Source of the DNA: Halobacteriovoraceae bacterium
GTDB taxonomy: Bacteria > Bdellovibrionota > Bacteriovoracia > Bacteriovoracales > Bacteriovoracaceae
Assembly: GCA_002715375.1 (NCBI GenBank)
Contig: PAZA01000100.1
Coordinates: 1 to 37,389, forward strand
Direction of reading: 5' to 3'
DNA: 37,389 bases
The position numbers and the translations under genes are program-made. A model generated the notes under the pieces. That model was not told the origin of the DNA. It saw nothing but the letters and a program-made list of their open reading frames with translations, and did not search any database. Each line of letters opens with the position of its first letter. Positions within the stretch are counted from its first letter, which is position 1. Shown piece after piece: positions 9,292-18,738 of the stretch.

Positions 9292-9327
9292 TCTTTTAAC
9301 CGACAAGTCCTGTGTGTTTTCAACAAA

Positions 9328-12300
9328 ATGGGATTTATGAAGAGTACTGCCACACTATTTTTATCCATATTATTAAGCTTTTCCTGCGCGAAAAAGCCTG
9401 AAGATAAGTATCCTGAAAATTACAAAAGAGATTATTTCAGTTTGTCCCCTCTAGAAAGTAAAGTGTTGCTGATTACTTCAAAAAAATCTGAGGAGAAAAA
9501 TGGAAAAAGAAAAGTTATTTTTAAAAAAGGTGATGAAAGATTAAGAAGTTTATTTAGAGGGTATGAATTAAACTCAAAAAATGAAAACGAAAAGATTTTT
9601 GTTCATTTTGAGCTTACCCCCAACCACCTTATTGCCTTTAGAGAGGTGGATAAGGATCAGGAACTTTCCCTGGAAGAAAAACTTTTTACTGAAACAAAAA
9701 AAAATATAAAAAGAATACCGCTTTTCTTTTTACCCATAAAAGGGTTTGGTACTTTCGAAAGAGTTAAAAATAGTCTTGATGAGGAAACAAATCAGTTTTC
9801 TTTTAAACAAAAAGAAAGAAAAAAATCAACACACGTTAAAATTGGAAATATGGAAAATGAAAGGCTTCTACCAAAAATAGAAGGTCTTAAAAAAGTTGAT
9901 AAGGAAAACTTAATAGACTTAGAAAATGAATTAGATCTTACAAAACGATATATTTATGTCCCTTCAACCTTAGGCGCGCCTAGAGACATTGCCCAAACCA
10001 GTCCCTATTTCCAAGGGCAAGAAAAAATCGTTCAATTGGGATTATCAGAAAAAGGGATTGAAGTTTACAATATTGACCCAAACAAAAGTAGTTTTGATCC
10101 ACTTTTAAAAAAGCGTCCTTCTCTGGATGAAACCCCTGTATTAACAATTCCAGGACGATATATCCATATAGGATGCAAGAAAAATCTTTTCAATCAATGT
10201 TCTTCTCCTATTTACGGTGCGGGAAAAGACTTAACGTTAGGCTGGAAATCTAAAAGGTTTTTTATACCAAACTATGAAGGATTACGCATTCATGAGAAAA
10301 ACCTCCTGGAACTTCAACATTTAAAGAAAGATGGATGTTGGAACCAAGGAGATAACCCCCGTTATATTTCTCATACATTCAGAAAAGGCGTTATAAATAT
10401 CCAACTTGAGAAAAATATCAAAATAAATAATTTATCCTCAAAATGCCTTAATAGCTATTGGACAACTCGAATGAGGCATTTTTCTTTTAATGTGAGACAT
10501 TTTTATGCTTTGGTAAGTCTTGATAATTTTTTACCAAAAAATAAGGCCTTAAAATATCAACCTGTCTTGTACCCCGCTTTTGATAGAAAAGTATTCGGTT
10601 TTTTTCATACAAATCTAGAAAAATTAAATCCTGAGGGTGAATTTAAAAGAAAGATTTTTAAAAGTCTTCTTTCTAGATGGAACCCCAACAGGAAAAAAAA
10701 TAAAATATATTATTTTTTAACAAACACATTTATTGAAGAGGAAAAGGAGATCAAGGATCAATATTCTAATTTGGGAAAGAAGAACATCCCCTCCCTTCGA
10801 GAAGTTACTGAAGAGGCAATTAATAGTTTGAATAAGGGTCTAAAAATTGCAAAAGCTCCTTTTATTCTCCATATTTGTAAACCTAAAATAAAATCATCAA
10901 AGGAAACCTCAATTACCTTTTTTGAGGATAAAGAATGTCAGGAGAAAGCATTTGGAAAAATTGGAGCTGAAGGAGCTTTACCTGGAGATATTCGTTATAA
11001 CACTATAGCCCTCATCAGACCAAGTCTTGGTAATGGCCTCCTTGGATATGGACCGAATGTCGTCCACCCTGAAACAGGAGAAATTCTTCATGCCCATGTT
11101 AATATGTATGAAGGTAATTTAAAAAGGCAAACGAGAAGTATATGGACACAAATCTCTTCTAATGAGAACAGGTCTTGGTTAAAAAGAAAGAATCAGTTAA
11201 TTAAAGAAAAATCTAAAATAAATAATGAATCGGTAAGTTTAAATCAAGATAATAGATCAAACGCCACACCTGGGGATGACCTCTTTAACTTTAATGAAAA
11301 TGAAAATGAAAATGAAAACTTTAATACAGAAACATTTCCAGAACAAAGTAATACCCGCCCCCTTAAAACGTTCAATGAGCTGTTAACAAATTTTAAAAGG
11401 GCAAGACAGAAAGTTCTCGGTCAAAATTTGTTTTTTGCTGATTTTTTAAATATATCTCAAACCCAAAAATCTATTATAAAGATTTTAAAAGAAAGAGAGA
11501 AAAATTCAAGAAGAGACAAAAGCTTTTTTCATAAAAATCTTAGAGTAAAAGGGTGGAATGAACTTGAAAGGGAACAGAAAGATGAAATACAAAGGATTTT
11601 ATTAGTTCACAATTTTAAGTCAACTCTAATACATGAAATGGGCCATAATCTAGGTTTAAGGCATAATTTTATGGGCTCGGTAGATAAAGATAATTTTTAC
11701 TCAAATAAAGACAAGGAAGGAGAATTCAAAGATTTTGGTTTAAAAACCTATCCTTCTTATAGTTCTGTTATGGATTACGCCGGTAATGCTGTGGACTCAC
11801 CTTCAATTCCAGGGAAGTACGATATCGCCGCTCTAAGGTTTGCTTACGCAAGGCAAGTGGAGTTAAAGAATGGAAAAATTATTAATCTTGGTCTGGATTC
11901 ACTTGAAAATAAATTAAACCAAAAAAATTATAACGTAGAGAAAGATTTAAAATCTTATATGTATTGCACTGACTTTGAAAAATCGGATACAGCATATTGT
12001 AACCCTTTCGACCATGGACATAACCTTTCTCTAATTGCCGATTCGATGATAAAAAAATATTATAGCGATTATGAAAGAATTAACTTTCGAGATGATAAAA
12101 ATTACTTTTCAATAAATCAAACTGGAGGCTACTTTTTTTCTAAATTTTATCTTTTCAATCAAATGAGAATGATATTATCGGAATGGGACTATCTTAAACA
12201 AAACAAACTGACCATGAGGGATCAGGAGCTTCAAATCTATAAAGAAAAAAAGTGTCCAAAAAGCCTTCTATCCTATTGGCCTGACGAATGCAAAAAAATA

Positions 12301-15300
12301 GAAGATGCTGTGAAAGCGGCCCATAAAATAGGTCACTTCTTTCTTTCAATTTTAAAAGAGAAGGAATTAACTTGTTCAATTAAAGATTATGGACCCAACC
12401 AAATTCCAAATATTATCGCTTTTTATAAAGACAATTTTAAAGAGGAAGGTAATACATTTTTAACAGATTTTTCTTTAAGAAAGGTCGTTTTTAATTATTT
12501 AAAAAGTTTAATTTTAAATAAGACAATTATACGAAATGAATTAAATTACGATGCAAAGTTTCATGATGTTATGGATTTATTGACATTTTTAAAATTAAAT
12601 TACAAAGAAGAAAATTTATTTGAAAAAATTATTACTGAGAAAAAGGAATTAATAGGTAAATTTGGACTTACTTCGGGAGAGGATAAAAAAGAAAGGTTTG
12701 GAAAACTTTTAAAAAAGTTGGATTTAAATGAAACGACCTTTTACGGATCTAGTCATGACAAAGAAAGACAAACCAAACACCTCTCAAAACTGGCCACTTT
12801 TTTATCCAAATTAAAACCTGAAGAAGAAAAAAGAATTTTATTTTCCTTAAAACAGGACCTCTTAAGGCCCAACAAAAAAAGAATTAAATTGGCCCATAAA
12901 ATTAAAAACTTGAAAGATTTAAGCCATTTTAACTTTTTACCTAAATCTTGTTTTGATAGAGAATTAATTAACTACTTCAATGAGAAAGAAAAATATGATG
13001 TCTATAACGAGGAAGGACGTTATCTTATAGGGTTTAATGACAAAAATCCAAATTTTCGAAAAACAAAATTAAAAAATATAGCTGTTCGAGGGATCTGGCC
13101 TGATAAAATCCTAGCAATGGAAAGCCTTATTCAAAGAAGGCCCATGTTTGGAAGAAAAGTAGGACTTATGAACTTTCTTGACTTACCTGAAATAAATAAA
13201 GAATTTACATCTCTTTTGGATAACTCTCTTTTTAATTTTCAATCCACAAAAGCAGAAGGATCTTTAGGCTCTTTGATGATACCAAGTTATAACATTCCTC
13301 GGGACTTAAAATGGATTTTGGGAGCTCAATCTGTTGGAGATCTTTTGAATTTAAAAAAGGGGATGTTTTCTTTTTCAAATATAAGAAATGGAGGATTTAA
13401 TGGAGGACTCTTAAAAAATATTTCAGTTAAAAGAAAAAATGAAACTGACGCTTTTAACGAAAAGGATCACTTGTTTTTTAACTATGATGATACAATTTAT
13501 TTAGCAGAAAAAGAAAATAAGATTTCATTTCAAATATTATCTTTTCTTAAACGGGTCGAATTACTAGAGAAAAGTCGACCTGAAGAATTACAGTTAATAA
13601 TTGATGAAAATAAAAAAAATGCACTAACGAAAGAAAAAAGTGATTTGATTTTAGCGCAACTTAACGGTTCAATAGAAAGGAAAGAAAATCAACTTAGAGA
13701 CTTTTTTTCTTATAAATCATTCAATGCAATGGATTTTCTAAATAAAATGGTTACATTTTTTAATGAAAAGGATTTTGATTATATTTCTTTTGATAAATAT
13801 TACACCTTAATTAATTTCAAAAAAGATTATGACAAAGCCAGATATGCAAGTAAAGAATCAAAAATAGATAACCTTTTTCATAAATCCTTAGGAAAAAGTC
13901 GGAACTCTTTATTAAATTTATCAATACCACAAAAAAGTAAAACTGCTTATATTTCTCCAGCTATGTTTAGTTTTTCAAAGGAAATACAAGATAAAAAGGA
14001 ACTCATTAAATGGGGGCAACATGCCACAAATAAAATAATTACAATACTAGAAAATGGAGTCGAAAATAATGAATTAAACTCTGTTGGTAGATTTATGAAA
14101 ACCTCATTCGTTCCAGATAAAGCCGATAAGGAAAAGTTAATCCTTGAAATCTTTAAAAGAAAAGATCTAAATAAGGAAAAGGTTGTAAAAACCTTAGATG
14201 CTATACACTTTTATAGTTTTCCTTATAAAAGCCAATTGGAATTAAACGCAAGGATTGAAAAGCTGTTTAAAAATCATACTAAGACAAAAAGTATTCCTTT
14301 TAATAAATGGCCTAGGTTTTTTGAAGATGCAATGACTAATAAGGAAAAGCTTTTTGAAGACGTTAAAAATGATGTTTCAAATTGGGCCCTTTCAAAAGGT
14401 CTATTTGGAAGGGTCATAAAGGACGCAACAAATAAAGATTTTAATAGAGAAGAAAAGACTCAAATAAACCTCGTTTTAAAACACTTTTTTAAAAATATTG
14501 AGCTCATAGAATTCCCAGATGAAGTTAGAGAAAACTTATTAAAGAAAATAGATCTTAACTATTATACGTATAAATCTCTTCCTAAATCGACAATAAAAAG
14601 CCTTTCAAACTTTTTTAAAACTCTTCTATCTGATGATAATCCACACTTGCCGGAAGAAATAAGGAAAATCAATCAATCGATCAAGTATCAACTAAAATCG
14701 TCCAAAAAAGGTTCTAAATATCATTTAAACAATTTTATGGAAATATGTGACAAAATTAAAATAAATGAAAGAGGGAATGAAACAGGTAATAATGAAGAAT
14801 TAAAGAAACTTAAAAAAGAAGCTATTCTCGAATTAAGGTCTTTCTTAGGAAAGTTTCACTACCCTGTTTCCTTAACAGAAAAGCATAAGATTGTCCTCTC
14901 ATCATTTTCAAAAGATATTTCTGATTTCTATTTTAAAGAAAAAGAGTCTTTGAAGAAAGATCTTAACAATTTTGATAAAAATTCTAGTTTTTATTTAAAA
15001 GGAAAAATTAAAAGCATTGAAAATGAATTGATATTTAATGAGTTTAATTTTATTTTGAAAATAGAAAATAATATTCCTCTAAAAACAAAAATTAAAAATA
15101 ATTACAAAGAACTTTTAAACGCTTATAAAGAAGCTATAGTCTTTTTAAAAGCCGAAAAAAGAGGACTCACTTATCACAAAACAATTCACGAAAAAAGAAA
15201 TCTTAATTTTCAGACAATTAATTATAAAAGTGAACTAAGCGAATCCGAAATAAAAGGAATGAAAAAGGAAATCACTCGTAAAAGAAGATTTTTAAGCCTT

Positions 15301-16230
15301 TTTAGAAAAAGTATTCCTCGTTATTTAGAAATCGAAAAAAATACACTTTATCTTAAATTCTTTAATAATTTCCTTAAAAACTTTTCCCAAAATTACAATA
15401 ATTTGTTTAATTTAACTTATAACTGGTTTGACTGGAGAAAAAACAAAGACTTTTCATTTAAAAATAATTTTTATTCTGAAGAAGATATCCCGGGTTGCGA
15501 TCCAATGGATTGGTCAGCTAATGACTGCAAAGATTCGATACAAAACCTTATTTTGAAAAAGCCTCACTTTATTTACAAAAAGGGGGAAGAGCTTTCATAC
15601 TTACAAATGAAAAAATTAATTAGAGATTTTAAAGATATTTTAAGGTTCAATTATAACGAAAAGCCTATTTTTGATAATGAAGAGATTCCTAACAAAATAA
15701 CTTCTTTAAATATAAAGTTAAAAAACAATTCAAATTGTAAGAGCTTAACTAAAATGGAATTTGATAATTCTGAAAACAACCTGGCCCTAAAGAGAAGCTT
15801 TAACCTTCTTTTTAACTGCACTAAAAACCTTTTTGAATTGGGAGTAAATAATTATATTTCACATGTTGAAAAAGATCTGGATAGTTTCTTAGAAGCTCAT
15901 ATTACAGACTACTATCATGGTCCTTATCCCTCTATTTTTAATAAATACTTAAGAAATAAATCATTTTTTCAAAAGTTCAAGGAATCAGGTTTGATGGTTT
16001 TAACATTACCCAAAAAAAATCAACAAAAGATTATAGCTGAATTAAAAAATACATATAAAAACAACCGTAGAGACGAAATAAAAATACAGGACCTCGAAGA
16101 CCTTTTTCTTTTTGAGTTAGAAACATTTAATAGCAAGGATGGAAGAGGTCTATTACTTAATCTTAAAAAAACTTATCAGCAGGTATTAAAAACGTTACCA
16201 ACAGAATGGAAACGAAATTTTTCAAAATAA
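9328..16230 (+). CDS. giant lipoprotein zinc-dependent metalloprotease (DUF5117/DUF4953-like) with a large unassigned C-terminal region
   Basis: 2300 aa; lipobox-like ILLSFSCAKK; GDIRYNTIALIRP..GLLGYGPNVVHPETGEILHAHVNMYEG; HEMGHNLGLRH at 11632-11664; Met-turn SSVMDYAGNAVDSPSIPGKYDIAALRFAY. Confidence 0.9.
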   Translation: MGFMKSTATLFLSILLSFSCAKKPEDKYPENYKRDYFSLSPLESKVLLITSKKSEEKNGKRKVIFKKGDERLRSLFRGYELNSKNENEKIFVHFELTPNHLIAFREVDKDQELSLEEKLFTETKKNIKRIPLFFLPIKGFGTFERVKNSLDEETNQFSFKQKERKKSTHVKIGNMENERLLPKIEGLKKVDKENLIDLENELDLTKRYIYVPSTLGAPRDIAQTSPYFQGQEKIVQLGLSEKGIEVYNIDPNKSSFDPLLKKRPSLDETPVLTIPGRYIHIGCKKNLFNQCSSPIYGAGKDLTLGWKSKRFFIPNYEGLRIHEKNLLELQHLKKDGCWNQGDNPRYISHTFRKGVINIQLEKNIKINNLSSKCLNSYWTTRMRHFSFNVRHFYALVSLDNFLPKNKALKYQPVLYPAFDRKVFGFFHTNLEKLNPEGEFKRKIFKSLLSRWNPNRKKNKIYYFLTNTFIEEEKEIKDQYSNLGKKNIPSLREVTEEAINSLNKGLKIAKAPFILHICKPKIKSSKETSITFFEDKECQEKAFGKIGAEGALPGDIRYNTIALIRPSLGNGLLGYGPNVVHPETGEILHAHVNMYEGNLKRQTRSIWTQISSNENRSWLKRKNQLIKEKSKINNESVSLNQDNRSNATPGDDLFNFNENENENENFNTETFPEQSNTRPLKTFNELLTNFKRARQKVLGQNLFFADFLNISQTQKSIIKILKEREKNSRRDKSFFHKNLRVKGWNELEREQKDEIQRILLVHNFKSTLIHEMGHNLGLRHNFMGSVDKDNFYSNKDKEGEFKDFGLKTYPSYSSVMDYAGNAVDSPSIPGKYDIAALRFAYARQVELKNGKIINLGLDSLENKLNQKNYNVEKDLKSYMYCTDFEKSDTAYCNPFDHGHNLSLIADSMIKKYYSDYERINFRDDKNYFSINQTGGYFFSKFYLFNQMRMILSEWDYLKQNKLTMRDQELQIYKEKKCPKSLLSYWPDECKKIEDAVKAAHKIGHFFLSILKEKELTCSIKDYGPNQIPNIIAFYKDNFKEEGNTFLTDFSLRKVVFNYLKSLILNKTIIRNELNYDAKFHDVMDLLTFLKLNYKEENLFEKIITEKKELIGKFGLTSGEDKKERFGKLLKKLDLNETTFYGSSHDKERQTKHLSKLATFLSKLKPEEEKRILFSLKQDLLRPNKKRIKLAHKIKNLKDLSHFNFLPKSCFDRELINYFNEKEKYDVYNEEGRYLIGFNDKNPNFRKTKLKNIAVRGIWPDKILAMESLIQRRPMFGRKVGLMNFLDLPEINKEFTSLLDNSLFNFQSTKAEGSLGSLMIPSYNIPRDLKWILGAQSVGDLLNLKKGMFSFSNIRNGGFNGGLLKNISVKRKNETDAFNEKDHLFFNYDDTIYLAEKENKISFQILSFLKRVELLEKSRPEELQLIIDENKKNALTKEKSDLILAQLNGSIERKENQLRDFFSYKSFNAMDFLNKMVTFFNEKDFDYISFDKYYTLINFKKDYDKARYASKESKIDNLFHKSLGKSRNSLLNLSIPQKSKTAYISPAMFSFSKEIQDKKELIKWGQHATNKIITILENGVENNELNSVGRFMKTSFVPDKADKEKLILEIFKRKDLNKEKVVKTLDAIHFYSFPYKSQLELNARIEKLFKNHTKTKSIPFNKWPRFFEDAMTNKEKLFEDVKNDVSNWALSKGLFGRVIKDATNKDFNREEKTQINLVLKHFFKNIELIEFPDEVRENLLKKIDLNYYTYKSLPKSTIKSLSNFFKTLLSDDNPHLPEEIRKINQSIKYQLKSSKKGSKYHLNNFMEICDKIKINERGNETGNNEELKKLKKEAILELRSFLGKFHYPVSLTEKHKIVLSSFSKDISDFYFKEKESLKKDLNNFDKNSSFYLKGKIKSIENELIFNEFNFILKIENNIPLKTKIKNNYKELLNAYKEAIVFLKAEKRGLTYHKTIHEKRNLNFQTINYKSELSESEIKGMKKEITRKRRFLSLFRKSIPRYLEIEKNTLYLKFFNNFLKNFSQNYNNLFNLTYNWFDWRKNKDFSFKNNFYSEEDIPGCDPMDWSANDCKDSIQNLILKKPHFIYKKGEELSYLQMKKLIRDFKDILRFNYNEKPIFDNEEIPNKITSLNIKLKNNSNCKSLTKMEFDNSENNLALKRSFNLLFNCTKNLFELGVNNYISHVEKDLDSFLEAHITDYYHGPYPSIFNKYLRNKSFFQKFKESGLMVLTLPKKNQQKIIAELKNTYKNNRRDEIKIQDLEDLFLFELETFNSKDGRGLLLNLKKTYQQVLKTLPTEWKRNFSK
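11293..11316. repeat. in-frame microsatellite (AATGAA)x4 encoding (NE)4
   Basis: Read directly inside the metalloprotease ORF (NFNENENENENF). Confidence 0.85.
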
Positions 16231-16232
16231 AA

Positions 16233-16255
16233 AAGGCCTCTTAAAAAGAGGCCTT
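16233..16255. terminator. bidirectional Rho-independent terminator between convergent genes
   Basis: AAGGCCTCTT-aaa-AAGAGGCCTT perfect 10-bp stem; A tract at 16224-16234 supplies a U tract for minus-strand transcripts. Confidence 0.85.
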
Positions 16256-16281
16256 CTGACTTAAAATCTAGACATAATTAA

Positions 16282-18327
16282 TTAATTTTTATTACATCTG
16301 TGCTTATCGATGAAGTTTTGAACCGCTTGCATTTTAGGTTCATCTGCTTTAAGTCTCAGCATCAACCGTCCAACATTTGTTGTTTTCAAAACTCTATTAT
16401 TTAGTTTGATCTTTTTATAATCATAATCCTTATTTTTCATCATCCGACTTGCTAAATTTGCCGACTCCGCTTGTTCATAAAGGTAACGCTGACGTCCTTT
16501 TCCTGCATAAATGACTCCCATAAACCACTTATGGCGTCTTTTAGGCTTATAAAAAGAGTCTTTATTTGATTCAATAAAGTCATATCCAATATTAATCACT
16601 GAGTGAGCTATCCCCCACTGAAGCTGGAGCTTTCTGGCTTCAGCACAATGTTCAAATTTATCCCCCTTAGGTCTTGCCTTATGCTCATAAAAATCTGATG
16701 TTTCTCTATAACGTCTTTCAAAGTCCTTAATATCTTTACGACCGTATTTATTAACATATCTTACAAAACTTTCACCCACTTGACCGTAAATAGTGTCCTC
16801 AATTTTTTTGAAGCTTGTTAAAATATTATTTTTAATTCTGGTCCCATCATCATTATTTTTAAAAACAGCACCTGTCGTAACGTTCTTCAAGAAACGGACC
16901 CTTGCTTCAAATTTATTTTCAACTATCTCTAAACGACGGATCCACTTTTCTGCTTGCAATTTAGGGTTTCTCACTAAACTTGAAATCGATTGCTTTGGGT
17001 ATGTTTTTAAAAATTCATGCCTCTTTAATGCACCATAGATCCACTCAATATGAGTAAAATAACTTTCCTTTAATACATCAAACCAAGCTGTTTTTACTGT
17101 TTTATCAATATAGCCTAAGTGATCATGGGGCACTTTAATTGTTTTTGCCCTTATATCACTCATAAACATTGGAATAATTTTTTCTTCCTCAGTTTCCCCG
17201 TTAAAAACATTTTTAAACTTGGCCATACTTTTAGGCATTTCATACTTATGAGCAAACTTTCCCAAAACCGCTGGCTTCATTTGAGGAACCTTTTCTAGAA
17301 TTATTTTATAAATCTCGAATAACTCCTGGATCACCTCTCCTTTAACCTGAGCTGCTGTCATATTTTTGCTCCAAGTCTTTGGATCCATTGCCTTAGCCTG
17401 AAGTATATACTTAGCTTTATCCATTGCTTCTACAACTTGAAATTCAGCTAGTCCAAGTCTTTTCATCTTTAAAGGCCTTGTGACCAAAAGTTTCTTTTTA
17501 TTTTCAAATTTTGTGATTAAAACCCTGATTTCTTTTTGGAGCTTTCTTAATTTTGGTAGTTCCTTCGTCTTCTTAAACACCTCTTGTCTATGTAAATCTG
17601 TTTTAACTGAAATTATTCCGGCCGCATCCATTTGATCCTTGATATCAAAAAAGGAGCAGTTATAACTCATAAAGGTATTTCTATCTTCTTCTTTTTTCCA
17701 GTTATACTTTGATTTTAACATTATATCTATGACTTTTAGAATATTACCCACTGCCATTCCTCCAGCAGCTCCGATAAATCCATACTCATTAGGAACCAAA
17801 AGACCAAGCCCTGAAACACTCTGAATAATATCACTCATTATACTTAAAACACCCTGATCTCTTAAGCTATATTCGCACTCAGCTTTTTGAGCAATTAAAC
17901 CAAAAGTGCTTAAGCTTTTTGAAACCATTTCAACTCGTGCTTGATTTTGTACATACATTGCGTCTTCTTTAGTGTGGCCTTCAAAACGTTTTCCAGCTTC
18001 AAGCTCTGAATTATAAGTTTGATTAATATCGCTTATTGAACTGTTTAGAGTGGAGAACAAAGCCCCATTTTTTGAAACACACTCCTTATCTAAAGATGCC
18101 TTAAGTGCAGTTAAAGCGTCTGCAATATTTGCATTTGCTTTTGATTCAAGAGGACAGCTCTTAGGCCTAAAAGTCTTGCTTTTAATTTTAAAATGATATT
18201 GCAATTTTTCTAACATAAACTTTGCTTCACTAATTTTTCCGGATAGGTCTTTATTAGGTATCCCATAAGAAGTAAAGGACGCAGAAAAAAGAACTGCGAT
18301 TAAAAGAAATTTAAGTTTCATTATCAA
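16282..18327 (-). CDS. secreted hypothetical protein, 681 aa
   Basis: Signal peptide LKFLLIAVLFSASFTSYG; long coding ORF with scattered Cys residues; no recognised domain. Confidence 0.85.
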   Translation of the reverse strand: MIMKLKFLLIAVLFSASFTSYGIPNKDLSGKISEAKFMLEKLQYHFKIKSKTFRPKSCPLESKANANIADALTALKASLDKECVSKNGALFSTLNSSISDINQTYNSELEAGKRFEGHTKEDAMYVQNQARVEMVSKSLSTFGLIAQKAECEYSLRDQGVLSIMSDIIQSVSGLGLLVPNEYGFIGAAGGMAVGNILKVIDIMLKSKYNWKKEEDRNTFMSYNCSFFDIKDQMDAAGIISVKTDLHRQEVFKKTKELPKLRKLQKEIRVLITKFENKKKLLVTRPLKMKRLGLAEFQVVEAMDKAKYILQAKAMDPKTWSKNMTAAQVKGEVIQELFEIYKIILEKVPQMKPAVLGKFAHKYEMPKSMAKFKNVFNGETEEEKIIPMFMSDIRAKTIKVPHDHLGYIDKTVKTAWFDVLKESYFTHIEWIYGALKRHEFLKTYPKQSISSLVRNPKLQAEKWIRRLEIVENKFEARVRFLKNVTTGAVFKNNDDGTRIKNNILTSFKKIEDTIYGQVGESFVRYVNKYGRKDIKDFERRYRETSDFYEHKARPKGDKFEHCAEARKLQLQWGIAHSVINIGYDFIESNKDSFYKPKRRHKWFMGVIYAGKGRQRYLYEQAESANLASRMMKNKDYDYKKIKLNNRVLKTTNVGRLMLRLKADEPKMQAVQNFIDKHRCNKN

Positions 18328-18738
18328 AAACCCCCAAAGTTTATTTTTAACTCTTTATAAAATATTTTTTCCTAAAAATTATCAAACATATAGTTATTCG
18401 GAAATATAATCTTTTTACTAAGAAGTCTTTAAATTAAATTTCAGAGGGAAAAATTATCTGAATTATAAAGTTTTATTGTATTTTTCAGTCTGTTTTAATC
18501 AGTATCTGGTTTATAATCATCATATTTTATCTTGTTATACTCGCCACCGCTTAAAACCGCTTTACTCAAGTAATTCAGCCTCTAAGTTTGGATTATCTTT
18601 CAGGCAAACCCAACCTGTTCAGTCAGATTTCTTTTAAAAAAATTTAAAGTAAATACCCAAATTTATTTAAATTATTTCAATAAAACCGATATTTAAATAG
18701 ACTTCTCTTATAAAAACGAAAAGCTTTAAAGGTAGTTT

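Noticed and set aside
12194-12379. 61-aa minus ORF in the metalloprotease
   Set aside because: Antisense shadow, no independent evidence
16793-17038. 81-aa plus ORF antisense to the 681-aa gene
   Set aside because: Shadow ORF without RBS or homology signal
18328-18738. 411-bp divergent intergenic region searched for ncRNA/tRNA
   Set aside because: No cloverleaf, strong hairpin or coding signal found by eye; only weak CCGCTTnAAA duplication
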